From assembly GCA_025655455.1 (NCBI GenBank), contig JAHXIV010000011.1:24259-85262 (forward strand): 61,004 nt of DNA, in the 5' to 3' direction. The notes beneath the pieces were generated by a model that saw only the letters and a list, made by a program, of their open reading frames with translations, was not told where the DNA came from and ran no database searches. The stretch comes from a gamma proteobacterium symbiont of Taylorina sp. (GTDB lineage Bacteria > Pseudomonadota > Gammaproteobacteria > GRL18). This document shows, piece after piece, positions 9,178-17,610 of the stretch; within the stretch, counting starts at the first letter, position 1, and the number at the start of each line of letters is the position of its first letter. Made by a program: the position numbers and the translations under genes.

Positions 9178-10041
9178 TTAGTTTACTTTAAGAAATACAG
9201 ATGCTTTTTCTATAGCATCCTGAATAGTTTCGTGTAATGGAGAGATATTATTCCATGAAAGTGAACTTTGTTCCATCAAATTCAGGGCATCCGCTTCATT
9301 ATACGTATAATCTTTTATACTCTCCATAGCAAAAATATTAGCATATAAATTAGCAATTGCAACACAAAGAGTCAATGTCTTGTATTCATCCTCTGATTGT
9401 TCAGGGGTGTGATGATATTTTAGTACTGAAATAATGTCATTGCTGAGTTTCCATTTATCCGCAATAATGGTTCCGCATTGCTGGTGATTAAAACCAAAAA
9501 TAATATCTTCTGCCTCATGTAATGGAATTTGTTTCTCAGCACAAATGCTAATACACTGAGTGTATTCATCAGGAAAGCACTGAGACATGGGAATTTTACC
9601 CAGATCATGCAGCAGCCCGGAAAGAAAAAATTCTTCTCTTTGATTGACAGGAATTTTAAGCTCAGCCGCCAGAGCTTTTGCTGTGACACCGACACATAAG
9701 GAATGTGACCAGAATTCATCCATGGACAAGGCTGATTTTCTTCCTCCTTTTACTGTACCCAGAACAGCCGTAGTTAGCGCCAGATTTTTTACTGTATTAA
9801 TGCCCAGAACAATGATAGCACGTGTCAAAGAGGTAATTTGATGAGGTAGTGAGTAATAGGAGGAATTAATCAGCTTGAGTACATTTCCGGTCAGAACCGG
9901 ATCCAGGGAGATAATTTTGTTCAAATCATTTGGCGATACATTGGGCTTGTTGCAGATTTCCAGTACTTTAGTCACTGTAGTGGATAAACTGGGCATTTTA
10001 TCAATATAACGTTGAATGATTTGTAAATGCTGATCGGACAC
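9178..10041 (-). CDS. HDOD domain signalling protein
   Basis: HDOD proteins are HD-like regulatory domains without proven hydrolase activity, associated with c-di-GMP and other signalling. The 287-residue protein is almost entirely HDOD: MPSLSTTVTKVLEICNKPNV near the start, then LDPVLTGNVLKLINSSYY, LTRAIIVLGINTVKNLAL and GLLHDLGKIPMSQ, followed by LKYHHTPEQ. No receiver or GGDEF domain is attached. It is divergent from fumA with ~195 nt between. Upstream are only AT-rich bases, and no clear promoter was chosen. Confidence 0.9.
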   Translation of the reverse strand: MSDQHLQIIQRYIDKMPSLSTTVTKVLEICNKPNVSPNDLNKIISLDPVLTGNVLKLINSSYYSLPHQITSLTRAIIVLGINTVKNLALTTAVLGTVKGGRKSALSMDEFWSHSLCVGVTAKALAAELKIPVNQREEFFLSGLLHDLGKIPMSQCFPDEYTQCISICAEKQIPLHEAEDIIFGFNHQQCGTIIADKWKLSNDIISVLKYHHTPEQSEDEYKTLTLCVAIANLYANIFAMESIKDYTYNEADALNLMEQSSLSWNNISPLHETIQDAIEKASVFLKVN

Positions 10042-10205
10042 AAAAACCCTTTATTTTATGAATGAATAATTTTAATTATTATAACTATAGCTGTTTGTCT
10101 CTATTTAATCTAATAAATTTTGACTATTTTGCTAACAAATTCAAAGATAAACAGTATAATCTTAAATAGATGTTAAATCACATAGGAATGTGGACGAAAT
10201 AACTT

Positions 10206-10217
10206 AGGAACGTTCCT
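10206..10217. promoter_or_regulatory. 12-bp perfect palindrome upstream of fumarase
   Basis: AGGAACGTTCCT lies 19 nt before the fumarase ATG in the divergent HDOD/fumarase intergenic region. It could be an operator or a small mRNA stem close to the ribosome binding site (AGAG, ~10224). No known regulator consensus was matched. Confidence 0.3.
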
Positions 10218-10236
10218 TAGACAAAGAGACTGATTA

Positions 10237-11754
10237 ATGACCATTATAAAACAGGAAGATCTGATCCAGAGTATTGCTGATGCTTTACAGTTTATTTCTT
10301 ATTATCACCCCAGGGACTATATACAGGCATTGGGACGTGCATATGAACTGGAGCAATCTGCAGCGGCAAAAGATGCCATTGCACAAATTTTGTATAACTC
10401 TCGACTTTGTGCTGAAGGGCATCGACCGATTTGCCAGGATACAGGTATTGTTGTGGTCTTTCTGGAAGTGGGTATGGATGTGCAATGGGATTGTGAATTG
10501 AGCCTGGATGATATGGTCAATGAAGGAGTCCGGCGTGCCTATCTGAACTCTGATAACGTCCTGCGTGCTTCTGTATTAGCTGATCCCGCAGGTAGTCGAA
10601 AAAATACCAGAGATAATACTCCTGCAGTCATACATACAAAGTTGGTTGAGGGTAATACACTTAAGGTTAAACTGGCGGCAAAGGGAGGCGGATCAGAAAA
10701 TAAGGCAAAATTTGCAGCTTTGAACCCCAGTGATAATCTACTGGACTGGATTATAAAATCAGTTGAAAGTATGGGAGCTGGCTGGTGTCCGCCCGGTATT
10801 TTAGGTGTTGGCATTGGCGGCACACCGGAAAAAGCAATGTTGATGGCCAAGGAATCTTTACTGGAGCCAGTGAATATCCAGGAGCTTAAGCTGAAATCTG
10901 AACAGGGTCATAGACTCAATACAGCAGAAGAACTGCGTCTGGAACTATATGACAAAATCAATGCTCTGGGTATTGGTGCGCAGGGTTTAGGGGGACTGAC
11001 AACCGTGGTTGATGTTAAAGTATTGGACTATCCTACTCATGCAGCCTCATTACCTGTTGCCATTATTCCCAATTGTGCCGCTACTCGTCATACTCATTTT
11101 ACTCTGGATGGTTCAGGTGCGGCGCTTTTAACCCCTCCGGATTTAGCAGACTGGCCGGATGTCACTTGGAGTGCTTCACCTGCTGCCAGACATGTTAATC
11201 TGGATAACATAACACATGATGACATTAAAAGCTGGCAGCCGGGTGAGCAATTATTGCTTAGTGGTAAACTACTGACTGGTCGTGATGCAGCTCATAAACG
11301 TATTATTGATACTCTGGCAAAAGGTGAGTCATTACCCGAAGGAGTCAACTTTAAAAATCGTTTTATTTATTATGTTGGCCCGGTCGATGCTGTTAATGAT
11401 GAGTCTGTTGGCCCTGCAGGACCAACAACTTCCACCAGAATGGATAAATATACAGAGGCAATGTTATCACAAACGGGTTTAATCGGAATGGTCGGTAAGG
11501 CGGAGCGCGGATCTGTGGCAATTGAAGCCATCAAAAAGCATAAAGCCGTTTATTTGATTGCAGTAGGAGGAGCTGCTTATTTAATTTCCAAAGCGATCAC
11601 AAAATCAAAGATTATTGCCTATGAAGAGTTAGGTATGGAGGCAATCTATGAGTTTGAGGTAAAAGATATGCCTGTCACAGTGGCTGTGGATATATTGGGA
11701 GAATCTGTGCATCAGACCGGCCCAAAAAAATGGCATCGTTTGATAAAACAATAA
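10237..11754 (+). CDS. fumA: Class I fumarate hydratase (iron-sulfur)
   Basis: Hydrates fumarate to malate in the citric acid cycle with an oxygen-sensitive [4Fe-4S] cluster. The 505-residue protein has fused alpha and beta domains. Probable cluster cysteines are in PICQDTG, GWCPPG and PNCAATRH. The beta domain has LTGRDAAHKR, YYVGPVDAV and GPAGPTTSTRMDKY. It is somewhat shorter than the ~548 residues of E. coli FumA but complete. A small lipoprotein gene follows after 23 nt. An oxygen-sensitive fumarase is in keeping with the microaerobic cbb3 respiration encoded later, but that link is inference. Confidence 0.95.
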   Translation: MTIIKQEDLIQSIADALQFISYYHPRDYIQALGRAYELEQSAAAKDAIAQILYNSRLCAEGHRPICQDTGIVVVFLEVGMDVQWDCELSLDDMVNEGVRRAYLNSDNVLRASVLADPAGSRKNTRDNTPAVIHTKLVEGNTLKVKLAAKGGGSENKAKFAALNPSDNLLDWIIKSVESMGAGWCPPGILGVGIGGTPEKAMLMAKESLLEPVNIQELKLKSEQGHRLNTAEELRLELYDKINALGIGAQGLGGLTTVVDVKVLDYPTHAASLPVAIIPNCAATRHTHFTLDGSGAALLTPPDLADWPDVTWSASPAARHVNLDNITHDDIKSWQPGEQLLLSGKLLTGRDAAHKRIIDTLAKGESLPEGVNFKNRFIYYVGPVDAVNDESVGPAGPTTSTRMDKYTEAMLSQTGLIGMVGKAERGSVAIEAIKKHKAVYLIAVGGAAYLISKAITKSKIIAYEELGMEAIYEFEVKDMPVTVAVDILGESVHQTGPKKWHRLIKQ

Positions 11755-11777
11755 ATAAGAACTGAAAAGGAAACAAA

Positions 11778-12008
11778 ATGAATAAGTTTATATTAATTCT
11801 GTGTGGCGGCTTCTTTCTACTATTAAGTGCATGTGATTCAGGTGGAAAATATGCTGCGTTTGATGATGAAAAAATTCGTATGGAGCATCTGAATTGTCAA
11901 AAGCTTGATAATAGTAAAATGTCACCGGCGCGGGGTGTTGCCTGTAATAATTATGACAAGGAATGCCAGCGTCGCAAAAAGAATGGTAATAATGTCTGTG
12001 CGATATAA
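11778..12008 (+). CDS. Small lipoprotein, unknown
   Basis: A 76-residue predicted lipoprotein: signal peptide with hydrophobic core (IILCGGFFLLL type) and lipobox LSAC (Cys19). The mature part has four further cysteines (LNCQKL, VACNNY, KECQRR, NVCAI), enough for two disulfides. Start ATG has AAAGGAAA 8 nt upstream. It probably shares the fumarase transcript (23-nt gap). No family recognised. Confidence 0.65.
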   Translation: MNKFILILCGGFFLLLSACDSGGKYAAFDDEKIRMEHLNCQKLDNSKMSPARGVACNNYDKECQRRKKNGNNVCAI

Positions 12009-12018
12009 AAATAAAGTC

Positions 12019-12062
12019 AACTTCTCCACCTTAATTGCAGGAAGGTGAGGGTGGAAGAAGTT
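12019..12062. terminator. Convergent terminator-like hairpin
   Basis: AACTTCTCCACC (12019-12030) pairs with GGTGGAAGAAGTT (12050-12062) with one bulge; a nested CACCTT/AAGGTG alternative exists. It lies between the convergent lipoprotein and HhH genes and could end both. Confidence 0.5.
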
Positions 12063-12089
12063 AAAAGGCTTACGACTTCTAAAGTTTGG

Positions 12090-12455
12090 CTAATGGCTTC
12101 TCAGTATTTTTAGGCTTGCCTGACCAATTCCTTTGAGAGCCAGCAACTCTTCATCATTGGCTTTATCGATAGATGCTTTACTGTCAAAACCGGCTTTGCT
12201 TAATATTTTTATAATATTGGCTTTTAGATCCGGGTAGGTATCACTCAGGGATTGAGCCTTTGGTTTCGTTGCGGCTGCTTTCTTTTTTACTGCTGCAGGT
12301 TTAACTTCGGGTTCCGTTGGTGGCGCTTGTTCAGTCTGCTCTGCGACAGGCGCTGTTGATTGCGTTGGAGTGGAGTTCAGAATAGAGTTGCCGGATGAAG
12401 CGGGTCTGTCTTCATCAATACCTAATAATTTTAAAAACCAGCGAAACATAATCAA
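12090..12455 (-). CDS. Small helix-hairpin-helix domain protein
   Basis: A 121-residue protein with three parts: a short hydrophobic N-terminus (MFRWFLKLLGID), a low-complexity Pro/Ala/Lys/Glu linker (residues ~20-68), and a C-terminal ~50-residue domain with SKAGFDSKASIDKANDEELLALKGIGQASLKILR. The LKGIGQA turn is a helix-hairpin-helix of the type that contacts DNA backbone non-specifically. DNA binding is inferred; partner and function unknown. An ATG at 12449 two codons later could also be the start. Convergent with the lipoprotein gene. Confidence 0.6.
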   Translation of the reverse strand: MIMFRWFLKLLGIDEDRPASSGNSILNSTPTQSTAPVAEQTEQAPPTEPEVKPAAVKKKAAATKPKAQSLSDTYPDLKANIIKILSKAGFDSKASIDKANDEELLALKGIGQASLKILRSH

Positions 12456-12572
12456 TACCTCTATGATAAAATTGGGACAATTACAATTGGCATTTTGTCT
12501 TTTCTGGATATTTTATTCCTTGACTGAGGTCAATAAATTGCGTAAAAATAATTATTCGCTTATAACTGGTTT

Positions 12573-13037
12573 TTGCCTGTGCATTTTTTAAAATACTACT
12601 ATTTACAAATCATTACTCTTTGCCTATCTTTTTTTCTCTTGATTTCATGCAGCAGTGACTCTCATAATCATCCTGAATTAAAGACTGGAAAACAATTTTT
12701 TGACTACCATTGTGCATCTTGCCATGATACCAGTGGTATGGGTTCATTTCTTAAAGGGATGCCGGCAAATATCTTAAATGATAAAACACAAGCTGAGCTG
12801 ATTCACTATATTAAGCATGGTAATACAGCAGAAAGAGATAAAATGCCTGTTTTTAAGACTATGCCTGACAAAGAAGCAAAACAAATTGCACGCCATTTAT
12901 TAAAATTAAAAAGTAATTATTTGCAGCACAATAATCAGCTGGATAAAAAATCAAGTTTATCGAAATTCAAAGGAGCGACTTCTGCAGGGAAAAATAAACA
13001 GTTGGACAAATTTTCAAATTCATTTAAATCCAGATAG
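12573..13037 (+). CDS. Monohaem c-type cytochrome, probable lipoprotein
   Basis: A 154-residue cytochrome c with one haem site, CASCH (Cys47, Cys50, His51), and a probable distal methionine in DKMPVF. The N-terminus is a signal peptide with lipobox LISC (Cys26), so the haem domain would sit in the periplasm on a lipid anchor. Residues ~105-154 are Lys/Ser/Asn-rich and probably disordered. The start is TTG (12573) or GTG (12579); neither has a good ribosome binding site. The bioC start follows within 7 nt, so the two may be co-transcribed although no functional link is evident. Redox partner unknown. Confidence 0.8.
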   Translation: MPVHFLKYYYLQIITLCLSFFLLISCSSDSHNHPELKTGKQFFDYHCASCHDTSGMGSFLKGMPANILNDKTQAELIHYIKHGNTAERDKMPVFKTMPDKEAKQIARHLLKLKSNYLQHNNQLDKKSSLSKFKGATSAGKNKQLDKFSNSFKSR

Positions 13038-13043
13038 GAGAGA

Positions 13044-13988
13044 TTGATTAATAAGCAACATATCAGGGACTCTTTCAACAAAGCAGCGGATAGCTATGAT
13101 GGTGCTGCAATTGTACAACAGGAGGTGTGCCGTCGTTTGCTGGAAAGGCTGGAATATATTAAAGCCAAACCGGGGATAATTCTGGATATTGGTTCCGGTA
13201 CCGGGCAGGGTACACTGGGTCTGACCAGACAATATCCCAACGCCTCTGTTATTTCAATGGATTTAGCTGAAAATATGTTAAAGAAGGGTAGAAGCAGGCT
13301 CAGTGATAGTTCTTCCGGTTTGATGAATCAATTTAAAAATATATTGAGCCATTTGAATAGCAGTGGCGGCAAAAGGATTAGTCATGTTTGCGCTGATGCG
13401 GAATATTTGCCATTTGCTGATGCCAGCGTTGATCTGATTTTTTCTAATCTTACTATTCAATGGTGTTTTGATTTAACTGCCTTATTTCAGGAGTTCAGAC
13501 GTGTTCTGAAACCCGGTGGCTTTATGCTGTTTACTACTTTTGGCACAGAGACACTAAAAGAGTTAAAAGCCAGTTGGTCAAGTGTCAGTAATAAAGTACA
13601 TGTGAATGATTTTGCTGATATGCATGATATTGGTGATGCACTATACGATGTTCAGGCCGAGAATCCGGTAATGGATAGTGAAAAGATAGTATTGAACTAT
13701 CAATCCATCAAACAAATTTTATTGGAAATTAAAGCAGTTGGTGCTCATAATCAGAATAATGGACGCCAGGCAGGCTTGACGGGAAAGTCTCGTTTGCAGT
13801 CTATGTATCAGGCCTATGAAAAATTTCATACTGATCAGGGTTATCCGGTTACTTATGAAGTATTATATGGGCATGCATGGAATCCAAAAACACCTGTGCA
13901 GTATAGTCAGGAATCAGGCGGTGAAAAACAAACGACCATTTCCCTATCTCAAGTGAAATCTCAGCTTAAAAATTTGCCATATCCATGA
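13044..13988 (+). CDS. bioC: Malonyl-[ACP] O-methyltransferase BioC
   Basis: BioC methylates malonyl-ACP so that fatty acid synthesis can make the pimeloyl chain of biotin. It starts with TTG 13044 after an AGGAGA site. Features are the N-terminal SFNKAADSYDGAA (BioC-typical), SAM-binding ILDIGSGTGQGTLGL, CADAEYLPFADASVDLIFSN, and QWCFDLTALFQEFRRVLKPGG. At 314 residues it is longer than E. coli BioC (251), with extra residues in the first methyltransferase half and the C-terminal part. The stop overlaps the bioD start (ATGA), so the two are translationally coupled. Other bio genes are not in the window. Confidence 0.93.
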   Translation: MINKQHIRDSFNKAADSYDGAAIVQQEVCRRLLERLEYIKAKPGIILDIGSGTGQGTLGLTRQYPNASVISMDLAENMLKKGRSRLSDSSSGLMNQFKNILSHLNSSGGKRISHVCADAEYLPFADASVDLIFSNLTIQWCFDLTALFQEFRRVLKPGGFMLFTTFGTETLKELKASWSSVSNKVHVNDFADMHDIGDALYDVQAENPVMDSEKIVLNYQSIKQILLEIKAVGAHNQNNGRQAGLTGKSRLQSMYQAYEKFHTDQGYPVTYEVLYGHAWNPKTPVQYSQESGGEKQTTISLSQVKSQLKNLPYP

Positions 13989-14641
13989 AAGCTTATTTTA
14001 TTACTGCCACTGATACGGATGCAGGAAAAACTTTCGTGACAGCAGGTTTATTAGAGGGCTTATCAAAAGCGGGTTATAAAATTCAGGGTTTTAAACCTGT
14101 TGCCAGCGGCTGTGTAAAAACTGCCCGTGGTTTACGCAATGATGATGCTCTGAAATTAATCGCTGCGTGCAGTAGTGAACTGGATTATAAGTGGGTCAAT
14201 CCCTATGCTTTTGAACCTGCCATTGCGCCACATCTGGCTGCTCAACAAGCAGGAGTGAGTATTAACTTACAAACAATTGCCAAGCATATTTTCCAATCAG
14301 CAAATGATGCAGATTATGTCTTTGTTGAGGGTGTTGGAGGATGGATGGTGCCTTTAAATCATCGGGAAAGTGTTGCTGATTTAGCAAAACTACTGGGGTT
14401 TCCAGTCATCATGGTGGTTAATATGCGTCTGGGTTGTATTAACCATGCACTATTGACAGCACAGGCAATTGAACAGACAGGATTGACAATGACCGGCTGG
14501 ATTGCTAATCAGGCTTCGGACTCTATGGCATATCAAGACGACAATATAAAAAGTTTGCAATCCCGTATTAAAGCACCATTACTGGGAATCATTCCAGGTA
14601 ATATTGAGTCGCATGAAGTTTTTCAATATATTGAAATATAG
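13985..14641 (+). CDS. bioD: Dethiobiotin synthetase BioD
   Basis: Closes the ureido ring of dethiobiotin from DAPA, CO2 and ATP. The 218-residue P-loop enzyme has TATDTDAGKTFVTAGL at the N-terminus, KPVASGC, NPYAFEPAIAPHLAA for DAPA binding, VEGVGGWMVPL, and NMRLGCINHALLTAQAI. It overlaps bioC by 4 nt. Its 3' end is the left border of a patch of decayed mobile DNA: an integrase remnant on the other strand begins within ~20 nt of the stop. Confidence 0.95.
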   Translation: MKAYFITATDTDAGKTFVTAGLLEGLSKAGYKIQGFKPVASGCVKTARGLRNDDALKLIAACSSELDYKWVNPYAFEPAIAPHLAAQQAGVSINLQTIAKHIFQSANDADYVFVEGVGGWMVPLNHRESVADLAKLLGFPVIMVVNMRLGCINHALLTAQAIEQTGLTMTGWIANQASDSMAYQDDNIKSLQSRIKAPLLGIIPGNIESHEVFQYIEI

Positions 14642-14644
14642 AAG

Positions 14645-15012
14645 TGCGTCAAAAACAACCTTAACCGAACACTTTCCATGACACGTAAACCAGAACCATA
14701 TATTCATACATTAGGCTAACCAATAACCATTGTATTCCAGTCAAATGTGACAAAATAGATTTGACCTCACTCTGAGATAATACTGTGGGAATATTAACTC
14801 TTCTTTTTGCATAAACCAATCCATCGAGTTCACCCAGAGGTTGATTAATGACATGACAATACATAAAGACCAACGCATTGAGTGCTTGATTTTGTGTAGA
14901 GGATGAGACTTTTCTTTTCATTGCAAGATAATTTAAAAATTGTTGAACCTCTTTTCCGCCCATTTTCGTGGATGTTGTTTATTTTGAAATAAAATAAATC
15001 GTTTCACCCAGC
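14645..15012 (-). pseudogene. Integron-type tyrosine recombinase remnant
   Basis: Across frames the minus strand reads GWVKRFILFQNKQHPRK, then after a frameshift near 14965 MGGKEVQQFLNYLAMKRKV and STQNQALNALVF, then VLSQSEVKSILSHLTG, and after a second shift near 14705 YGSGLRVMESVRLRL. These are the N-terminal SAM-like core-binding domain and box I with the first catalytic arginine of integron/XerC-like integrases (STQNQAL is typical of IntI). Box II and the nucleophilic tyrosine are absent: the gene is cut next to bioD. At least two frameshifts show it is dead. No attC-like array was recognised around it. Confidence 0.75.
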
Positions 15013-15264
15013 CTAATTAAGTTTTTTCAGTACTAGATTTACATTTTCCTTAATAGTACATATTCAGGAAATTTTTTGATATGGGAAAAGTCTGAAAAAA
15101 TGTCATAATTTTCCTACAAAGAAGATACAGATGATCGTATCTACCTATTTGCGTTAGCTGAAACGCTTAATAAAACAGCGGGGGTTGTTGAATCTGCTGA
15201 TATAAGCGAGCCACCCTATCAACTATTGAAGCAAGAATATCACAAAAAAGTATTTCTAACTTAA

Positions 15265-15878
15265 AGTCAAAAGTTAAAAAATACTTGCAGCTGTACCAAA
15301 GAAAAGCTCTATACCAGCTTGGGATGTTGTAAGGTAACACAAGGGTTATCAATGCAACTAACAAAACAGACTTTAAATGCGGCTTTGGCACCAGAAACAG
15401 TTTTTGAAAAAAGTATGGTGGATGTGAGCTTTCAGGCCGGTATGCTGGTGGATAAATTTGTTTATCACTTACCTTTATATCGCCAACATCAACGCTTACA
15501 ACAAGCGGGGGTGACATTAAGTCGAACCAGTTTAACCTCATGGACACAACGGCACTGGATTTATTAAAACCCATTAGTGATGCCCAACTTCAACAAATCC
15601 TGCTCAGTCAGGTACTGGCCATGGATGAAACGCCCATCAAGGCAGGTAAAAAACAAAATGAGAAAATGCAATCCACCTGGTTCTGGCCAATTTATGGTGA
15701 GCTCGATGAAGTGGCCTTTACCTGGTCAAATACTCGTGGCTCTATCCCTGTTGAACAACAGCTCAGTGGTTTTCAGGGGACTTTACTCAGTGATGGTTAT
15801 TGTGCCTATGACAAGTTTGTCAACCATAATCCTCTTTTATCAGATCTGGATGCAAAGGAAAAGATTGTTGCTGAATGA
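15265..15878 (+). pseudogene. IS66-family transposase remnant
   Basis: Two plus-strand frames together encode the middle of an IS66 DDE transposase. The first part holds a cysteine-rich stretch then VSFQAGMLVDKFVYHLPLYRQHQRLQQ and GVTLSRTSLTSW. A frameshift near 15550 leads to LLKPISDAQLQQILL, the first catalytic Asp in AMDETPIKAG, TWFWPIYGELDEVAF, and the second Asp in LLSDGYCAYDKF. The frame stops at 15876 before the catalytic glutamate, and the N-terminus is missing. No tnpA/tnpB helpers or terminal inverted repeats were seen. Bases 15013-15264 may also derive from mobile DNA but nothing in them was recognised. Confidence 0.78.
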
Positions 15879-15936
15879 CCGCTTACATGTATTCAACCTA
15901 TGACAACTCACAGTTATCAATCAACAATTTAATTTC

Positions 15937-15964
15937 TTGATAAAATCACATAAAAGTCTACAAT
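15937..15964 (+). promoter_or_regulatory. Probable promoter of the toxin-antitoxin pair
   Basis: TTGATA (15937-15942), a 16-nt spacer and TACAAT (15959-15964) give a good sigma-70-like promoter ~37 nt before the antitoxin ATG at 16002. The antitoxin itself usually represses such promoters. Confidence 0.5.
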
Positions 15965-16001
15965 GGATAGACATTTTGTTATTTATTAGGAAAATTAAGT
16001 T

Positions 16002-16238
16002 ATGGAAGCTTCTATTGTTGATTTAAGGTATAAGACCAGTGAAATATTAAAAGCACTCGATAAAAATGAAAGTGTTATAGTAAAGTATCATGGAAAAATT
16101 AAAGGTATTATTGAGCCTGTTAAAAGAACAATGACTTCAAAAGTAAAAGATCACCCATTTTTTGCAATGTATAAAGAGCCTGAAAATTCCGTATTGGAAG
16201 AGCTTGAGAATTTAAGAAGCCCTCGACATGCTTTATGA
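16002..16238 (+). CDS. Phd/YefM-type antitoxin
   Basis: A 78-residue antitoxin. The N-terminal ~45 residues (VDLRYKTSEILKALDKNESV, VKYHGKIKGIIEP) match Phd/YefM-like DNA-binding antitoxin folds, which dimerise and repress their own operon; the acidic C-terminus (EPENSVLEELENLR) would wrap the toxin. It is translated with the PIN toxin, overlapping it by 11 nt. It lies at the right edge of the decayed mobile patch, suggesting acquisition with it (inference). Both genes look intact. Confidence 0.8.
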   Translation: MEASIVDLRYKTSEILKALDKNESVIVKYHGKIKGIIEPVKRTMTSKVKDHPFFAMYKEPENSVLEELENLRSPRHAL

Positions 16239-16605
16239 TACAGATATTTTAATTTGGGTTCAGCGAGGGAATTCCAAAGCCGCTAAACTTATTGAAGAAG
16301 ATGAAGATAAGTTTTTGTCAATCCAAAGTTACATGGAGTTACTTCAAGGAGCAAAAAATAAGCTCCACCATAAATATGTAAAAGATTTTATAACTGATTT
16401 TAGCTTTGCAATTTTACCGTTTACTGAAAATATAGGTCATAGAGCACTCATCTATGTTGAAGAATATGCACTTGCATCAAGTATGAGGGCGGGAGATGCA
16501 ATTATTTCAGCTACAGCAGTAGAAAACAATATGACTCTTATTTCAAGCAATGTAAAACATTTTAAAGTGGTAAAAGAATTACAATTAAAAGCTTTCAAAC
16601 CATAA
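16228..16605 (+). CDS. PIN-domain (VapC-like) toxin
   Basis: PIN-domain ribonuclease toxin of 125 residues, held inactive by the upstream antitoxin. Acidic metal ligands are visible: Asp4 and Asp6 in LYDTDILIW, Glu37 in SYMELLQG and Asp90 in RAGDAIISA, with SSNVKHFK as the usual fourth motif. VapC-like proteins typically cut tRNA or rRNA; the target here is unknown. The 11-nt overlap with the antitoxin implies coupled translation. Nothing indicates loss of activity. Confidence 0.85.
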   Translation: MLYDTDILIWVQRGNSKAAKLIEEDEDKFLSIQSYMELLQGAKNKLHHKYVKDFITDFSFAILPFTENIGHRALIYVEEYALASSMRAGDAIISATAVENNMTLISSNVKHFKVVKELQLKAFKP

Positions 16606-16715
16606 AGTACATAACAAAAGCATAGACACTGAATTTTAAACCGCCACTTCGTTCTATCTGTAAAAAAGCCTGAAAACTCCCTACTTTTATCTCTTGATCT
16701 TTCTCTTCTGTTTTC

Positions 16716-16808
16716 TAAGTAACAAAAATTTATCCTCCATCATTTATAGTAATTTATAATGTTACTTAAATAATTTCAGCCAAATTTTTTTGGTTAAGGA
16801 CTCTTAAG
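16716..16808 (+). repeat. Two-hairpin dispersed repeat, degenerate copy
   Basis: Shares TAAGTAACAAAAATTTATCC, the stem arm CCATCATTT (16737-16745), loop GTTAC (16761-16765) and the tail hairpin AGCCAA/TTGGTT (16778-16795) with the tandem copies at 60762-61004. The right arm of the main stem is degenerate (AAATAATTT instead of AAATGATGG). It fills the gap between the toxin gene and the 228-residue unknown; the rest of that gap (16606-16715) holds nothing recognised. Confidence 0.75.
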
Positions 16809-16904
16809 GTTGTTTTTCTGATATTTGAAAAGTACATATATTGTTGAGGATTCATACAGTTTTTTTGCTATAATTGAGTTTAATATTTTACATTTGGAGT
16901 CCTT

Positions 16905-17591
16905 GTGTTTAAGCCTGCTACTTTATTTATTGTTCTCATTATTTTTATTTCCGGTTATTGGTTTTATAGTAATATGACGACCCCCCAGGGTGGGAGTCGT
17001 GTGCGTGTCAGTAATCTGCCCTGGCAAATTACCGTGGTTGATCCACAGACATTGCATGTATTTGATCTGAATATTGGTAAAGATACTCTGGGACAGGCGG
17101 ATAAGATTCTTTTGAGTGAGTATGAGTTAGCCTGGTTTGAGAATGAGGATCAAAGTATTAGTCTGGAAGCCTATTTCCTGCGGGTAAATCTTTCCGGCTT
17201 AAGAGCAAGAATTGTTTTGGAACTGGACTCAAGTGATCTGGATATTAATTATTTGAAAAAGCACTCGGGTAAGCCGGAAATACTCAAATCTCATGCGATT
17301 AAATACCCCTTAGATGATTTAGCTCATGTAATGAGTGATAAAGTGATTAAATCATTGACTTATATTCCTAAAAGCAGTGTTGATGCAGAAATGCTTAAAA
17401 GTCGCTTTGGACAGGCTCAGAAAGTCATAAATGCGGATGAAAATACGGAATTCTGGCTTTATCCCGACAAAGGTCTGGTTATTATGTTGAACCATCGTGG
17501 TAAAGAGGCATTTCAATATATACCGCTGGCTGATTTTCAGCGCTTGAAAAAATCAGTGATGTCAACATTTAAAAAGTCTTCACAAAATTAA
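16905..17591 (+). CDS. Unknown membrane-anchored protein upstream of cbb3 operon
   Basis: A 228-residue protein not recognised as a named family. Residues ~5-22 form one N-terminal membrane segment or uncleaved signal (TLFIVLIIFISGYWFY), so the rest is probably periplasmic. The body has no cysteine or haem motif; LGQADKILL and KSRFGQAQKVI look like repeated structural elements (each followed by a strand with ELAWFE or EFWLYPD), suggesting an internal duplication of a SmpA/BamE-like or similar small fold. Start GTG 16905 has GGAG upstream. It lies just before the ccoNOQP regulatory region on the same strand; a link to the oxidase is positional only. Confidence 0.6.
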   Translation: MFKPATLFIVLIIFISGYWFYSNMTTPQGGSRVRVSNLPWQITVVDPQTLHVFDLNIGKDTLGQADKILLSEYELAWFENEDQSISLEAYFLRVNLSGLRARIVLELDSSDLDINYLKKHSGKPEILKSHAIKYPLDDLAHVMSDKVIKSLTYIPKSSVDAEMLKSRFGQAQKVINADENTEFWLYPDKGLVIMLNHRGKEAFQYIPLADFQRLKKSVMSTFKKSSQN

Positions 17592-17594
17592 AAA

Positions 17595-17610
17595 TGTGAG
17601 CCATTTCACA
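17595..17610. promoter_or_regulatory. CRP-like palindrome upstream of ccoN
   Basis: TGTGA, six bases, TCACA (17595-17610), preceded by AAA, matches both conserved half-sites of the CRP/Vfr consensus with the right spacing. It starts 3 nt after the stop of the upstream gene and ~290 nt before ccoN, so it could be a distant activator site or simply a chance stem ending the upstream transcript. Confidence 0.45.

Noticed and set aside
15013..15264. Frame reading YKEDTDDRIYLFALAETLNK before the IS66 remnant
   Set aside because: Too short and matched to nothing recognised; it could be mobile-element debris but this cannot be supported.
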